DNA of 64,000 nucleotides from Oxytricha trifallax (lineage: Eukaryota; Ciliophora; Spirotrichea; Sporadotrichida; Oxytrichidae). The notes below the pieces were generated by a model that was not told the origin of the DNA, did no database searches, and worked only from the letters and a program-made list of their open reading frames with translations. The stretch lies in assembly GCA_000711775.1 (NCBI GenBank), contig ARYC01001903.1:48030-112029 (forward strand), written 5' to 3'. Numbering within the stretch: position 1 is the stretch's first letter; each line of letters opens with the position of its first letter. Position numbers and translations under genes: made by a program. Below are positions 48,001 to 57,622 of this stretch, in pieces.

Positions 48001-51000
48001 TTCCTCTCATTCGTTTGCAAGATTGATGAAGAAGTGATTGGAGTTTTCATTTTAGCAAAAGATGTTAATTTGGAATACTACAAGTCACATTTCCACATTT
48101 AAGATTCGATTTTGCTTAATGAACATGAACGCAAGGCTCACTCTAGACTTCTGTATTCTGTGATCAACTCTATAAATGCCTAATATTAATTTAATATTTA
48201 CCCTATTTTTGAGAAGAGTACCAGATACATCTTGAAGGAATTGTTGAGACTATCTGCTAACTCTTGTATTTACTTCGAAATTCATGATAGAACAGTTATA
48301 CCTAATATTTTCCACGAACTTATACATGTTAGATCTAGACGCTTCCCTCATTTCCTTGATAGAAAATGGGATCATGAGAGATACTATATTAGTTATAGTA
48401 TATGGTAGTTATTTATGATACATCCCCGAAGATGGAAATGATGACGATAAAAATAACATCAGAGCTGATGGCCATGAAAGAGATCCCTAAGACGAATAAG
48501 AAGCTCCATTCGCTCTCTGTTTCACCACTAAGCGTCTCCTCTCAGAGCCAAAGATAGTGAAGAACTCAAGAATAGTTGTGGTCGGTGCTTCTGACACAGG
48601 TATCTCCTTCATTGAGGCTTTGTTGTCTATTAGTTACTTGCAGTTCTCTAATATAGTGTTGATTGCCCCAGGTGGACTGCCTCATCATCACTACGATCAA
48701 AAGATTCACAATCTCAAAGCCTACTCTACCAGTTACACTCATTAGGAGTTGAAGAGACTCATGCTTGAGACCAGAGTAAGAGTCATTAATGCAAGGATGG
48801 TTGATATTGATAGATCAGACAAGAACATCATTTAAAATATATAAAAATTGATATAAATGAGAATCAATTATTTTTAATATAATATAATAAAGGAAACAAA
48901 GCAAAATAATTTATAATATTATAAATTCTTTTCAAGCAAATTATTTAATTCAAATAAGTATTATTTATTTGATATTTTTAGTAATTCTTCATGATGAAAC
49001 AATCATTCCATATGATACCTTGATCTTGGCAATGGGCATCTAAGACAAAACTTTGAATTCTTTGGGATATGTATCAAGAGGAATCGCTCCACTCCCCAAG
49101 GACAAGAAACGTGTTGAGGGTCTCCTTTCGATTGATGATTAATATATTGTGAAGTGTTATTTGCATTTTTAACTTAAAAATTAACTTTTAGTATGACCCA
49201 TATCTCTACCAGCACATGAGACCAAACGGTACTTTAATGAACGCACTTACAAACCGTAAGAAGCCACAAAATTGTGTAATTTACGGAAGAGGATTACAGG
49301 CTTACTGTTCTATTCAGGGACTTCTATCTAGAGGTATGAGACCAGAGCAGATCACTCTGGTTATTCCTGGCTATGCCTGCCATGTCATGGAGAGTTATGA
49401 TGAGGAAGATGAGATGCTGCTAGACCTTCCATTCACTATAAGTTATAATATCAATTTTAAATGTACAAACTTGTTAATTTTTATTTGTGATTCATTAACC
49501 CACCTGCATTTGATGATGAACACATTGAAGGAAAAATTCATCGCATTATTGAACTCAAAGGAATTCGCATTGTCAAAAACGCCTAATTAATGCAAATCCT
49601 AGAGGACGAAGAGAACCAAATTGAATTTGTGCTTTTCAAATTACTAGATATTCCTGATGAAGAAGAGGAAGAAGATGAGCCTGAAGGCATTGACGAGAAG
49701 AGTGAACATGAATCTAGAATTGATGGTCTCAATCAATTAAAATTGATATAAATCTTGAATTGGATGTTAAGTCAAGATATCTTTGAATGACGGTGGTGGT
49801 AGTGGAGACTTAAACGATGGTGACTTGGAGAAGAGTCAACAGGAAGAGCAAGTTGTACAGAAAAAGAAGAGAAAGAAGAATGAACTTGAATTACAATGCA
49901 GAGTGTTAATCACTGCTGGCCATAGAGACGTCGATGGAGATGTCTTCAATCTATAATCATAATATCATATATAATTATTCTTTAGTTCTTAGTTGTTGAA
50001 TGCCATCCACAATAACGGATTAGTGTATAACGGCAGATTGATAGTTGATAAGAATTTCTAAACCACAGATCCCTCTATTTTTGCAGCTGGTTCACTATGT
50101 GAGTTCTCTGGCAGATACAAAGCTCTAGCTCAAGGCAGACCCCTTAGAATGGATAGATATATTAATTTACCTTGAATATAGATTAATGGACAGATACAAC
50201 GGCAGAGAAATGGGTTCTAGATTAGCAAAGAGCGTGTTCGACATTTACGATCCAGCTCAGCAAAACACCTAAGATCCATCTGCTATGGATGATGAACTAC
50301 CCACATTTTACCTCCCACAAGGACAGGGTGGAGTGCTTCCCTCTCACTTGATTTACTATCACATTAAGACCACTAATCCATTGATTTTGAGACCAGGCCT
50401 AGTTGAGAGAAAGAACAGAAAAGATCTAGTTAGTGACAATCATAAAAATATAAAAGCAATGATAATATTTTATAATTGAAAATTAACCTATCACGAATAA
50501 TATAAATTAATCTAATATTATATTATTTATACATTTTTTTAATTTTAATTTAAAAAAATATCACATTATAATTTTATTGGTGAATCTCTCAGATGATACT
50601 TACAAGGGTCATTTCTTGAAGTTTACCTTTAACTCAATTGGTCTGATCGACTCAGTCACTTACATTGGCAGTGAAGAGATTATTCTGCAATCACTCTGGT
50701 CCTTCGTAGGATTACATGAGAACTATTTGAACACTCTCACTTCCAGATATGATCACGGCATCATTCCAAATGTTCATAAAATAATTTAGTTATTTTATGA
50801 ACTATAATTTTGTGAAAATATTTATTATATTTTTATTTTATAAAATTAAGTATTAACTAATAACTTAATTTGAAATGTTGCTCAGTTCTTATCTGAAAAC
50901 TGGGCAATCGCACTCTATCACGAATGGTTCGGTGACTTCTGCTTGCGCATGAGACAATCAATCCAAGGACTCAAGGATGTTCAGATCATATTGGAGAAGG

Positions 51001-51173
51001 CATTCAATGGCACCAAGGATGGCGAGGGCATTACTAGAGAGACTTTCAAGGACCTCAGAAAGATGCTCGACAGCAAGACAATCAAGATGATTGAGGATGA
51101 GACACTTGAGTTTATCAAGGTCAACATGAATCACTTGCCTATGTACTACATTCCAGGAGAAGAGTTCCCATGA
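42070..51173 (+). CDS. CFAP61: CFAP61, middle and C-terminal MDS block (plus strand)
   Basis: CFAP61/FAP61 belongs to the calmodulin- and spoke-associated complex at the base of radial spokes in motile cilia. After the pointer at 42070 the frame reads DDYFLEHPTDDYELVCNIQ, then a charged Lys/Glu region (42200-42840). A family match follows: FAITLFCMEAAFDSRSKDFL and FDRFPDRDYLH up to 43540. The TBE transposon intervenes, and the frame resumes with VTQPHTVSENSLLQKFTLV (47673), HVLYIIHRDELLEQDLQIER, then SRIVVVGASDTGISFIEALL (48565, a Rossmann GxG..G motif), YDTLILAMGIQ, NCVIYGRGLQAYCSIQGLLS, RVLITAGHRDVDGDVFN, PSIFAAGSLCEFSGRYKAL and a C-terminus ending YYIPGEEFP-TGA at 51173. At least eight IESs with pointers lie inside. 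The order along the DNA is collinear within this block, but the N-terminus is encoded at 52898-51303 on the other strand. Confidence 0.85.
43070..43302. other. Interruption in CFAP61, intron or IES
   Basis: 233 AT-rich bases between HNAS and NAGVNISTNSIHAG. GT at 43070 and TTTTTAG at 43302 give an in-frame splice, so a long intron is possible; the length and composition also fit an IES. Confidence 0.45.
43543..43627 (+). repeat. TBE left inverted terminal repeat with telomeric C4A4 start
   Basis: The first 17 bases are CAAAACCCCAAAACCCC; the whole 85 bases match the reverse complement of 47584-47668. Confidence 0.93.
43682..45130 (-). CDS. TBE zinc-finger/protein-kinase ORF (57 kDa type)
   Basis: 482 codons from MAANLNRKAVSLGTGQSLLN to TGA at 43684-43682. 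The N-terminal half has two C2H2 fingers (FQCEDCQNFFSTESSLKRH with IKEVH, and YQCTTCMKSYTHSAKVKRH with MQKHH). The C-terminal half is a protein-kinase fold: VHRDLKPENVMLN is the catalytic loop, VVIDFNRAI stands where DFG is expected, and TLAKVLGTPGYFPIREKW is the activation segment. DFN in place of DFG is unusual and may lower or change metal binding. It occupies the left third of the transposon, transcribed toward the left end. The frame looks intact. Confidence 0.85.
45707..46498 (+). CDS. TBE third ORF (22 kDa type), function unknown
   Basis: Starts MESISTAMKRIEAQEMISRF (45707); a 36-nt intron at 45807-45842 leads to VGLFLPTMEGTKISFLKAIL. A second frame change is solved by a 22-nt GT...AG segment at 46016-46037 (or by an indel), followed by SFFFGVLGTLRESYLREI. 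A 26-nt intron at 46237-46262 leads to RKPGTGIFLMKEHAKVHRER and a Lys/Glu/Pro-rich end at TGA 46496-46498. Position between the kinase and transposase ORFs matches the small ORF of TBE elements; no domain recognised. Confidence 0.7.
46540..47566 (-). pseudogene. TBE DDE transposase ORF with apparent frameshifts
   Basis: Starts MRNRNQRNLGSIYDEKYLDL (47566). A helix-turn-helix-like start is followed by FPDMRISPQTIANIYRRNGI and the catalytic region with ADEAVFTFNT (first Asp), EIILFADNLSVHKTKESKKA (second Asp) and PQFNGIEFYWSQIKTHYKK (Glu), the DDE pattern of the Tc1/mariner-like TBE transposase. The frame shifts twice, near 47270 and near 47055, each in the sense of one missing base; the length (1,027) is not a multiple of three, which agrees. 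Either this copy has decayed or the assembly has two indels. No sign of introns at these points. TGA at 46542-46540. Confidence 0.75.
47584..47668 (-). repeat. TBE right inverted terminal repeat
   Basis: Reverse complement of the left repeat; ends GGGGTTTTGGGGTTTTG followed by ATT. Confidence 0.93.
47827..47910. other. IES in CFAP61, TAATTTA pointer
   Basis: TAATTTA at 47827-47833 and 47904-47910; removal of 77 bases joins IERSVAANL to DQIKELIDNLEDKE in frame. Confidence 0.8.
48380..48421. other. 37 bp IES in CFAP61, GATAC pointer
   Basis: GATAC at 48380-48384 and 48417-48421; excision joins RKWDHERY to IPEDGNDDDKNN in frame. Confidence 0.7.
48830..48985. other. Interruption in CFAP61, boundaries not fixed
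   Basis: About 140 AT-rich bases between RSDKNII and VILHDETIIPYDTL. Runs of T at both ends make the pointer ambiguous (TTT possible). Confidence 0.55.
49431..49494. other. IES in CFAP61, ATTCA pointer
   Basis: ATTCA at 49431-49435 and 49490-49494; removal of 59 bases joins MLLDLPFI to NPPAFDDEHIEG in frame. Confidence 0.75.
49755..49788. other. 28 bp IES in CFAP61, TTGAAT pointer
   Basis: TTGAAT at 49755-49760 and 49783-49788; excision of 28 bases joins KLIQILN to DGGGSGDLNDGD in frame. Very short for an IES. Confidence 0.65.
50155..50196. other. 37 bp IES in CFAP61, AGATA pointer
   Basis: AGATA at 50155-50159 and 50192-50196; excision joins GRPLRMDR to YNGREMGSRLAK in frame. Confidence 0.75.
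50440..50590. other. Interruption in CFAP61, boundaries not fixed
   Basis: About 150 very AT-rich bases between ERKNRKDLV and NLSDDTYKGHFLKF. A clear pointer was not found; GT is shared at both ends. Confidence 0.5.
50768..50879. other. IES in CFAP61, AAATGTT pointer
   Basis: AAATGTT at 50768-50774 and 50873-50879; removal of 105 bases joins HGIIPNV to AQFLSENWAIALYH in frame. Confidence 0.82.
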
Positions 51174-51302
51174 ATGAATTAGACATCAAAGTGAAATTAA
51201 TTTCATAAACAGTGATAATATATCATCTCTAGAAAAGCAAAACACTTAATTTCTTAAATCAATTCAATCTTATCTTTCATTTAAATCAATAAAACAACTA
51301 AT

Positions 51303-51313
51303 TCTGGTTAAGT
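51303..51313 (-). repeat. Inversion pointer ACTTAACCAGA, minus-strand copy
   Basis: Last bases of the minus-strand CFAP61 block. Beyond it the minus-strand sequence turns AT-rich and loses similarity to the family. Confidence 0.82.
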
Positions 51314-52898
51314 AAGGTGGAACTCATATAACCAGCTAGCAAATATTTCCTCTACAGCTTTTTTATCTAGGTTCTTAGCCTCCTCTTCGTTATTAAGGAA
51401 TTCTTCAATTCTAGCTGTGATTTCTCAATATAAATATACTGAATATATTCAGCATTAATCTATTTATATATTTGACTGATTGTAGCTTCTCTTGCAAGTA
51501 AATACTCTTGAAGTGATATTCTCTAGGCAATAATATTGCACTTCATAGTTTCCTCCTTGAGTCTTTGCAGTTCCTTGAGTCTCTGCTCTTCAGCCTGCTT
51601 TCTTCTCTCCTCCAAGATATGCTCTCTCCTGGATCTGACTGCATTCATAAACTCAGGCTTGAGCAGATTGTCGAATGAGTCCAATTCAAAGCATTAATGC
51701 AGTAGTTTCACGTCCACTTCTGAAGTCAAGCCCATTAATCCAACTGCTTTATCCTTGACTTAAGCTACTAGAGCTTTGTTGGTGTCACTCTGAGCTGCGA
51801 TAAGCTCTGCAATGAAATACTCACCGTAGGCCTCAGTTACAGTCTCTGATTGTGAGTTGAAGACATCAGCTAAATCATCGTGATCTTCTTGCTGGGCATC
51901 TCTGATTTCGATGAAAGGCAAGACAAGCACACGGGATGAGAAGAATACTCTTGAGCTAAAGTGGATACCACGGACGTCCTTCAAGACTTCTCTGTGGGTG
52001 CAGGGCATCTCCTGGTAGTAGTCTCTTACTGGGTCAAAACAATAATTTTAAAGTGATACCAAAAAAATTAATACTAAATTTATTATTTTTTATCATGCAA
52101 TTAATGAATTAAAATAATTTAATAATTATTATAAGATCAGAATTGAGTTACAATTGAAATATTTCAAGTCCCTTTAAAATAATTAACATCATCTTCATCA
52201 GCATCTCCTCCTGAAAATTAACGGTTAGTGGATATATTCTTAATCAAATAGTAGGTAAAAAAGATACACAAATTTAAATTTAAACATGGAGCCAAATATA
52301 TCCAGACTCCAGTTTTGAGAGAACCCTAACTTACTCATAAGGAAAAGCACCCCAATTAAGTCTGGTAGAGAGGTGTATACTGTTTGTAGAATCTTCTTGA
52401 AGGCGTACTTTTGATCCTTGTAAGCGATTGACCCACCAGCGATGAAATATGTCATCCATAGTGAGTTAAATGTTGAAAACTCCTATACTTCAAAGGCATT
52501 TTTGAACCATTCAATAAATTAAGTTATTATATGAAATTCATTTTATATATCAATTCTTCTGATTGCTCCCAGCAGTTATAGTGTCTGTCATCATACATGC
52601 CTCTCATTCCCTATATTAAAAGCATATAAATTTTTATAATATTTCTTACCTGTGGGAAGTCTTCAAAAGCAGCGAAGGCTACAACATGTCCTTCTCTATC
52701 GAGTACAGTGATGGCAAGATAGGCAGTTTCAATAAGTTTAAGTACTTTAGGGTATGAGTACACTCTATTGTACACATCATCCTTGCCAATTTCCACTAAA
52801 TTGATGATTTAGTCGCAGTCGTCTGGGTCTGCTCTACGAAGCACAATTGAGTCGAAGTCAAAGTCTTCCTGTTGGTAAAGTTCCATATTTCCGTCCAT
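51303..52898 (-). CDS. CFAP61: CFAP61, N-terminal MDS block (minus strand, inverted)
   Basis: Starts MDGNMELYQQEDFDFDSIVL (52898). It holds the GNAT-like N-terminal part of CFAP61: LRRADPDDCDQIINLVEIG, AYLAITVLDREGHVVAFAAF, WMTYFIAGGSIAYKDQKYAF, KILQTVYTSLPDLIGVLFL, VLVLPFIEIRDAQQEDHDDL, YFIAELIAAQSDTNKALVAQ, KDKAVGLMGLTSEVDVKLLH and an Arg/Glu-rich helix (RREHILEERRKQAEEQRLKE). It ends ARIEEFLNNEEEAKNLDKKA...EFHLTQP at the pointer ACTTAACCAGA and has no stop codon of its own. Interruptions: a GTAAG...ATATAG intron after AFEDFPQ, another likely intron after GVLFLM, and IESs with pointers AAT, AATTATT and AATCA. Confidence 0.85.
51418..51481. other. IES in CFAP61 N-terminal block, AATCA pointer
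   Basis: Minus-strand AATCA at 51481-51477 and 51422-51418; removal of 59 bases joins LLAREATI to TARIEEFLNNEEE in frame. Confidence 0.72.
52041..52184. other. IES in CFAP61 N-terminal block, AATTATT pointer
   Basis: Minus-strand AATTATT at 52184-52178 and 52047-52041; removal of 137 bases joins GDADEDDVNY to CFDPVRDYYQEM in frame. Confidence 0.8.
52509..52564. other. IES in CFAP61 N-terminal block, AAT pointer
   Basis: Minus-strand AAT at 52564-52562 and 52511-52509; removal of 53 bases joins RHYNCWEQ to WFKNAFEVQEFS in frame. Confidence 0.6.
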
Positions 52899-53081
52899 TT
52901 TATAAGCTGGTTTCTAAGTTTGAAGATTATCTAAAATCTATCTTTCTTAACTTCTTGCAAAGTTATTAATTAATAGTTATTAATTTCAATTACCTTCCAC
53001 TATAAATAATCTCTGAGACGTGAGAGAGGTAATCAAAGGAATTAATATAAATAACATAATATTAATAATTTAAAAATAAAA

Positions 53082-54159
53082 ATGATAGAGCACAAACGTC
53101 GTGAAAATGAAAATTTGAATCAGCTTAAGAATTAAATGAAAGACATGTCTTAAGACTTCGTGGATATGAAGGAAGCAAGAGAGGAATCTAAGAGAAAGCT
53201 TGAATAGCGTTTCTCAAATGCCTATAAGTAAGTTTATCAATACATATTCAATATAATTAATCATTATAAAATGCTATTGGAGTTTTAATTTTCAAAATAT
53301 AACCTCCAGCAAAATATTTTCAATTTCATTGATCAATCTTAATCAGTATTATTACAACTGTTTCATTTATAAAACATTTTCTTATAGTGAAATAGAAGAA
53401 AACAAGAGATTCACCATTTCTTAAATGGAAATGGTTCATGAGACTTTAAATGAATTCCAAGCTAGTTTCCTCAATGAATTGGATGAGCTAGGGCAAAACC
53501 TCAAGAATTAAATAAATGAAGAAGGTTAATTTGTGAGAGCTTAATGGGCCTAAAATCATCAGAGAATGTAAAATAATTAATTAATTCCATCTAACTGTAT
53601 GTATTTAGGGATTAACTTGAAAATATGATAATTAAGGAGAGGGAAGATCGTATTAAGTATCACGATGACTATCTTAACCCCATAAGATCGCAAGTTAAAA
53701 CTATTCAAGAGGGTTTAATTAAAGAGAAGAAAACTAGAATTACTAATGAAAAGGCAATCCTCAAGTAAATTGGTAAGCTTCCACACACGTTTTATCTCCA
53801 ATGCAATTTAATTAATTCATCATCGCTATATTCATCCACAACTCATAGCACTATCTTAAATCTATTTTCCTATAGCAAATGAATCAACTAACATGCAAAA
53901 TGACATCCAAGAGGAATCAGTAAATCGTCAGGAGAAGATGCAGGACTTGGACGATTTCATAACTCAAGACACAGATTTAACCTCTAAATTCCTGGAGAAC
54001 TTCGAAAAGAACGCCATTAACGAAGCTGATAAGTTCATGGATGACTTGGAAAAGGAGATGGACAGCAGATTTGATCATCAGAATAACATGCTCGATAACA
54101 TGAGCAGGTTTGTGGGCAAGTTTCAAGAGACTCTTAAGATCTTTGGCAAAGATGTTTGA
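53082..54159 (+). CDS. SF-assemblin-like coiled-coil protein
   Basis: Four exons with GT-AG introns at about 53228-53391, 53568-53609 and 53773-53876, and no IES seen. The protein starts MIEHKRRENENLNQLKNQMK and is a continuous charged coiled coil (about 255 residues) ending FVGKFQETLKIFGKDV-TGA. Segments such as LNEFQASFLNELDELGQNLK, FLENFEKNAINEADKFMDDL and the overall length fit SF-assemblin/giardin-like striated-fibre proteins of basal-body rootlets. The family call rests on pattern and length only; another short coiled-coil family remains possible. Confidence 0.6.
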
Positions 54160-54344
54160 GAGTGAAACAGATTTAATAGTTATTTAAGAATATATTTAAG
54201 TAAACCCTTCAATCTAATACTACGATATAATGATTCAGATAAGATTAAGATAAATATGTGACATTATCAGAATGATATTAGAAGAGAATTTAAAATTTCT
54301 AAAATTAATTAAATTAATTCGGTTGAGATTTTGTTAGTAAAATA

Positions 54345-55850
54345 ATGGGAGGAAGTTGTTCATGTGGAGAAAAGAACGAAGCTGAAAATGAGCTAGTCGT
54401 AGATACTGGGGTAAGTCCAATTATATTAATGATTTTACTTTAATCATACCTACTTATCACTTTATTATGTCATTACATCATAAATGAATGTGAAAGCAAT
54501 ATAACATCAATTTTATTTATAGAACGATTCTTATAAAAAGCAAAAAGGAGGAAAGTCTTAATCATCATACGACAGTGTCAAATTAGATGATTAAACTATG
54601 GTAAGAACATTAATGATTCCATAGATTATCTATAGTTTTATTTATGAAATTACATTTACTTATAACTTTATTATAGAAATTATTGAAGTAAAATGAAGAT
54701 AAAATAGTGAAGATTTAAGCCGCGTACCGTGGTCATAAGGAAAGAAAAGACATTAAACAATAGCTTCTACAAAATGACCTTAGACTTTCTTCAAATGAAC
54801 CTGGTTTAGAATTTAAAGATATTTATATAATTTTTTTAATTTTATTTTGTGCCTTTATATTCTTCCCATGTTTATGGTTCTGTTTTATAAAGATGAAGTG
54901 ATATTTGAGAATGGAGCAGTATATAGAGGTTAATGGAAAACAGCAACTGAAAGCAGGCACGGGTATGGAGTCTAAATATGGCCTGACGGTGCAAAATACG
55001 AGGGTTACTGGACTAACAACAAAGCTCACGGTCAGGGTAAATTTTGGCATGCTGATGGCGATGTATTCGATGGAGAATGGCAAGAAGACAAGGCACATGG
55101 CTATGGCATTTACACTCACGTTAATGGGGCAAAGTATGAGGGAATGTGGAATTAAGATCTGCAGCATGGCAAGGGATTGGAGAGCTGGGTCGACGGGTCG
55201 AGATATGATGGGTATTACAAGGAGGGAATGAAGCATGGACAAGGCCATTATACATGGGCTGATGGGTCATCTTACAACGGAGAGTGGCACAATAACCAGA
55301 TATAAGGAAGGGTAAGTATCACAATAAGAAATAATCAATCAATCTAGGGGATATATGTATGGCCAGATGGAAGAAGGTTTGAGGGAGAGTGGCACTAAAA
55401 CAACATGCATGGAAAAGGTGTTTATACTTGGAAAGATGGTAGAATAAGCAAAATATAAAGAATTTATTGTTTAATAGAATAAAAAGAAAATGAAAACATC
55501 AAATATATAATAATTAATACTTAAAATTATATCTTGTCAAATTTATCTGATTTTAAATTTAGTTTAAACTACTAATACAACTTTTAATCTAAATGTATGA
55601 AGGAGAATACTTAAACGACAAGAAGCATGGCTTCGGTTGCTACACTTGGACAGATGGCAGGAAATATATCGGTTAATGGGTTAACGGAAAGCAAAACGGG
55701 GAGGGCAAGTACATCATGCCCAATGGAGTGGAGAGAGCTGGGATCTGGCAAGATGGCAAAAGAATCAGCTGGGTTGATGAAAATGGAAATAATAGTCATA
55801 GTCCCACAACACAAGCTACTATGCACTCTCCTTCTCCAATACCTAAGTGA
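54345..55850 (+). CDS. MORN-repeat protein with IQ motif and N-terminal acylation signal
   Basis: Starts [20 protein letters not shown]: Gly2 with Cys5 and Cys7 fits dual N-myristoyl/palmitoyl anchoring to a membrane. Two introns follow; then [19 protein letters not shown], an IQ motif that would bind calmodulin or a related EF-hand protein. From 54890 about eight MORN repeats follow (for example [76 protein letters not shown]), ending [26 protein letters not shown]...TAG intron at about 55312-55348 and IESs at 54815-54894 and 55443-55594 interrupt it. IQ plus MORN with acylation suggests a cortical or ciliary-base scaffold; RSPH1-like proteins share the MORN array but not the IQ motif. Confidence 0.8.
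54815..54894. other. IES in MORN/IQ gene, AAAGAT pointer
   Basis: AAAGAT at 54815-54820 and 54889-54894; removal of 74 bases joins NEPGLEFKD to [12 protein letters not shown] in frame. Confidence 0.78.
55443..55594. other. IES in MORN/IQ gene, AAT pointer
   Basis: AAT at 55443-55445 and 55592-55594; removal of 149 bases joins [10 protein letters not shown] to [12 protein letters not shown], keeping the MORN register. Confidence 0.68.
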
Positions 55851-56123
55851 TCATCAGATAGTTGGTTATAAATATATGATAAATCAAATTGTAAATATAT
55901 AAGCAAGCATAAGCTAGTTCATTCTTAACCATAATAAAGTTATTATTCATAAACTTAATAATAAATTAGATAAATTTATTGTTAAAATTAAAAAATTAGA
56001 TGATTTTAAATTTGTTAATTAAAGCAATAATTAATTCATGAGTTACTATAAAACACGTAAATTTCATTCTATTCTACTCTGCTTTTCATTTTAACAACTC
56101 ATTTACTGTCTCGCTTTCTCTAA

Positions 56124-57249
56124 TCAATTCTTGTTTTTCTTGTACTTGTAAAGGAAAGCGTCCTCTGCATCTTCTAGTCTGAATTTGTAATTTAGGATTT
56201 CATAGTTCTCCTTCTCACTCTTGAATAAAGCTGCAAAATTCTTCTGTTCCATGCCTGGTTATCCGCCCATCATTTGAGCTGGGTTTGGCATCATGGAGTT
56301 CATATCGTCCATACCATCTGAGTCACCAAGAATTAAGTTCATTAAACCTTAGAGTCCGAAGATCAAGAGGAAGCACCTATGACATGAGTTAGTAAAATAT
56401 TCAATGACATTAATGAATTGAAAAGTATGAATCTATAGCTTATATTCCACTCAGATCTTTTGATTAAATTCTTAACTTACCAACTCATTGAAGAAACATA
56501 ACTTGGGTCTAAAGCTTGCAAGTTAAGTCCTTGTTGCAAGATGGCTTTAAACTTTTGGCCAAGAGGGAAGGGTACTTGTGCAATAATGAACCCAGAGAAG
56601 AATGAACCGACAACTGAGAACAAAAAGATATTGAACATGCCTTGTACATTTTGTTTCATCATGTTTGACATCATATCGGGATTCATCATGGCCATGGGAT
56701 TAACTCCACCAACTTTCTTATTGAGATAACCTTCATTTTCTTTACAGAAATATGCCTTTCTAACCTTAACTGCATCTTCAGGTAGGTATTCACAAGCCTT
56801 TCTGATTCTAGTACTTCTTGCTAGAGCATTGCTATAATTTATGGCATTAACATTTCAAACTCAAATAACAATTGCAATACTCATAAATCCTCAAAATCTC
56901 TCCAAATTTTAGCCTTTTATTGGCATAAATATCCTAATAAAGTTATAAGAGCTTGAAGCTCATATTCATTGTATACTTACTTATCCTTAACATCGCTCTT
57001 AACTTAGTCTAGAACCTGAATGACATCAATTTGGCCAGGATCTTCCTTAGTGAAATCAGCCAACTTTTCAAATATAGTTTTCTTTAGGGCTCTGAAACTC
57101 AAATTAGCAGGTTGCAAGAGAGCGTTGTCCGGTGCATACATCAGTTTAGTGATGTAGTAACGGAGGAGAGCCACGATAATCATGAGAATAATCAGTGGGA
57201 AGAAGACGTAGTCTCTGATTCTTGGGTCTATGTAGAGGGTTTGCTTCAT
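56124..57249 (-). CDS. EMC3: ER membrane protein complex subunit 3
   Basis: EMC3 is an Oxa1/YidC-superfamily membrane insertase subunit of the EMC in the endoplasmic reticulum. The start MKQTLYIDPRIRDYVFFPLI (57249) leads into the first membrane helix (IILMIIVALLRYYITKLMYA). A GTAAGTATAC...TTATAG intron follows, then CEYLPEDAVKVRKAYFCKEN, MMSNMMKQNVQGMFNIFLFS, VGSFFSGFIIAQVPFPLGQK, AILQQGLNLQALDPSYVSSM, a second intron (about 56379-56479), and FLLIFGLQGLMNLILGDSDG. The Q-V-P-F-P-L and L-D-x-S-x-V-S-S-x-S-W motifs are diagnostic. The C-terminus is charged and ends YKYKKNKN-TGA at 56126-56124. No IES seen. Confidence 0.88.
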
Positions 57250-57622
57250 TGTCTAGATGCCCTATTTGTAAACTAATAATTTAATTAATTAATAATTTTA
57301 ATATGAACGATCAAAGTAAAATTTTAATTTAAATTCAAAATTAATATTTAATTTTAATATTAAATTTTGTAGAGAGATTTCAAAAGTGGATCCGCAGGTT
57401 TGATAAAGTTTGTTAATAAAATATTATAAAATTAGTGATGATTGATATGTGAGTTAAGAGACAAGGCATAGTTAAGCAAATGTTAAAAATTTCTCATCAA
57501 TGTGTCACAACGACTTGACGTCATGTTACTCAGTACCTAAAATATCTAAAGTAAATTAAAAATTTCAAGATAAATTAAAAATAAATGACATTTCCTTGTA
57601 AATTATTATTTAAAAATAATTC

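Noticed and set aside
54823..55248. 141-codon minus-strand open frame and a 108-codon plus-strand frame over the MORN region
   Set aside because: Both are shadows of the MORN repeats; the MORN frame with TAA/TAG as Gln explains the sequence and its periodicity.
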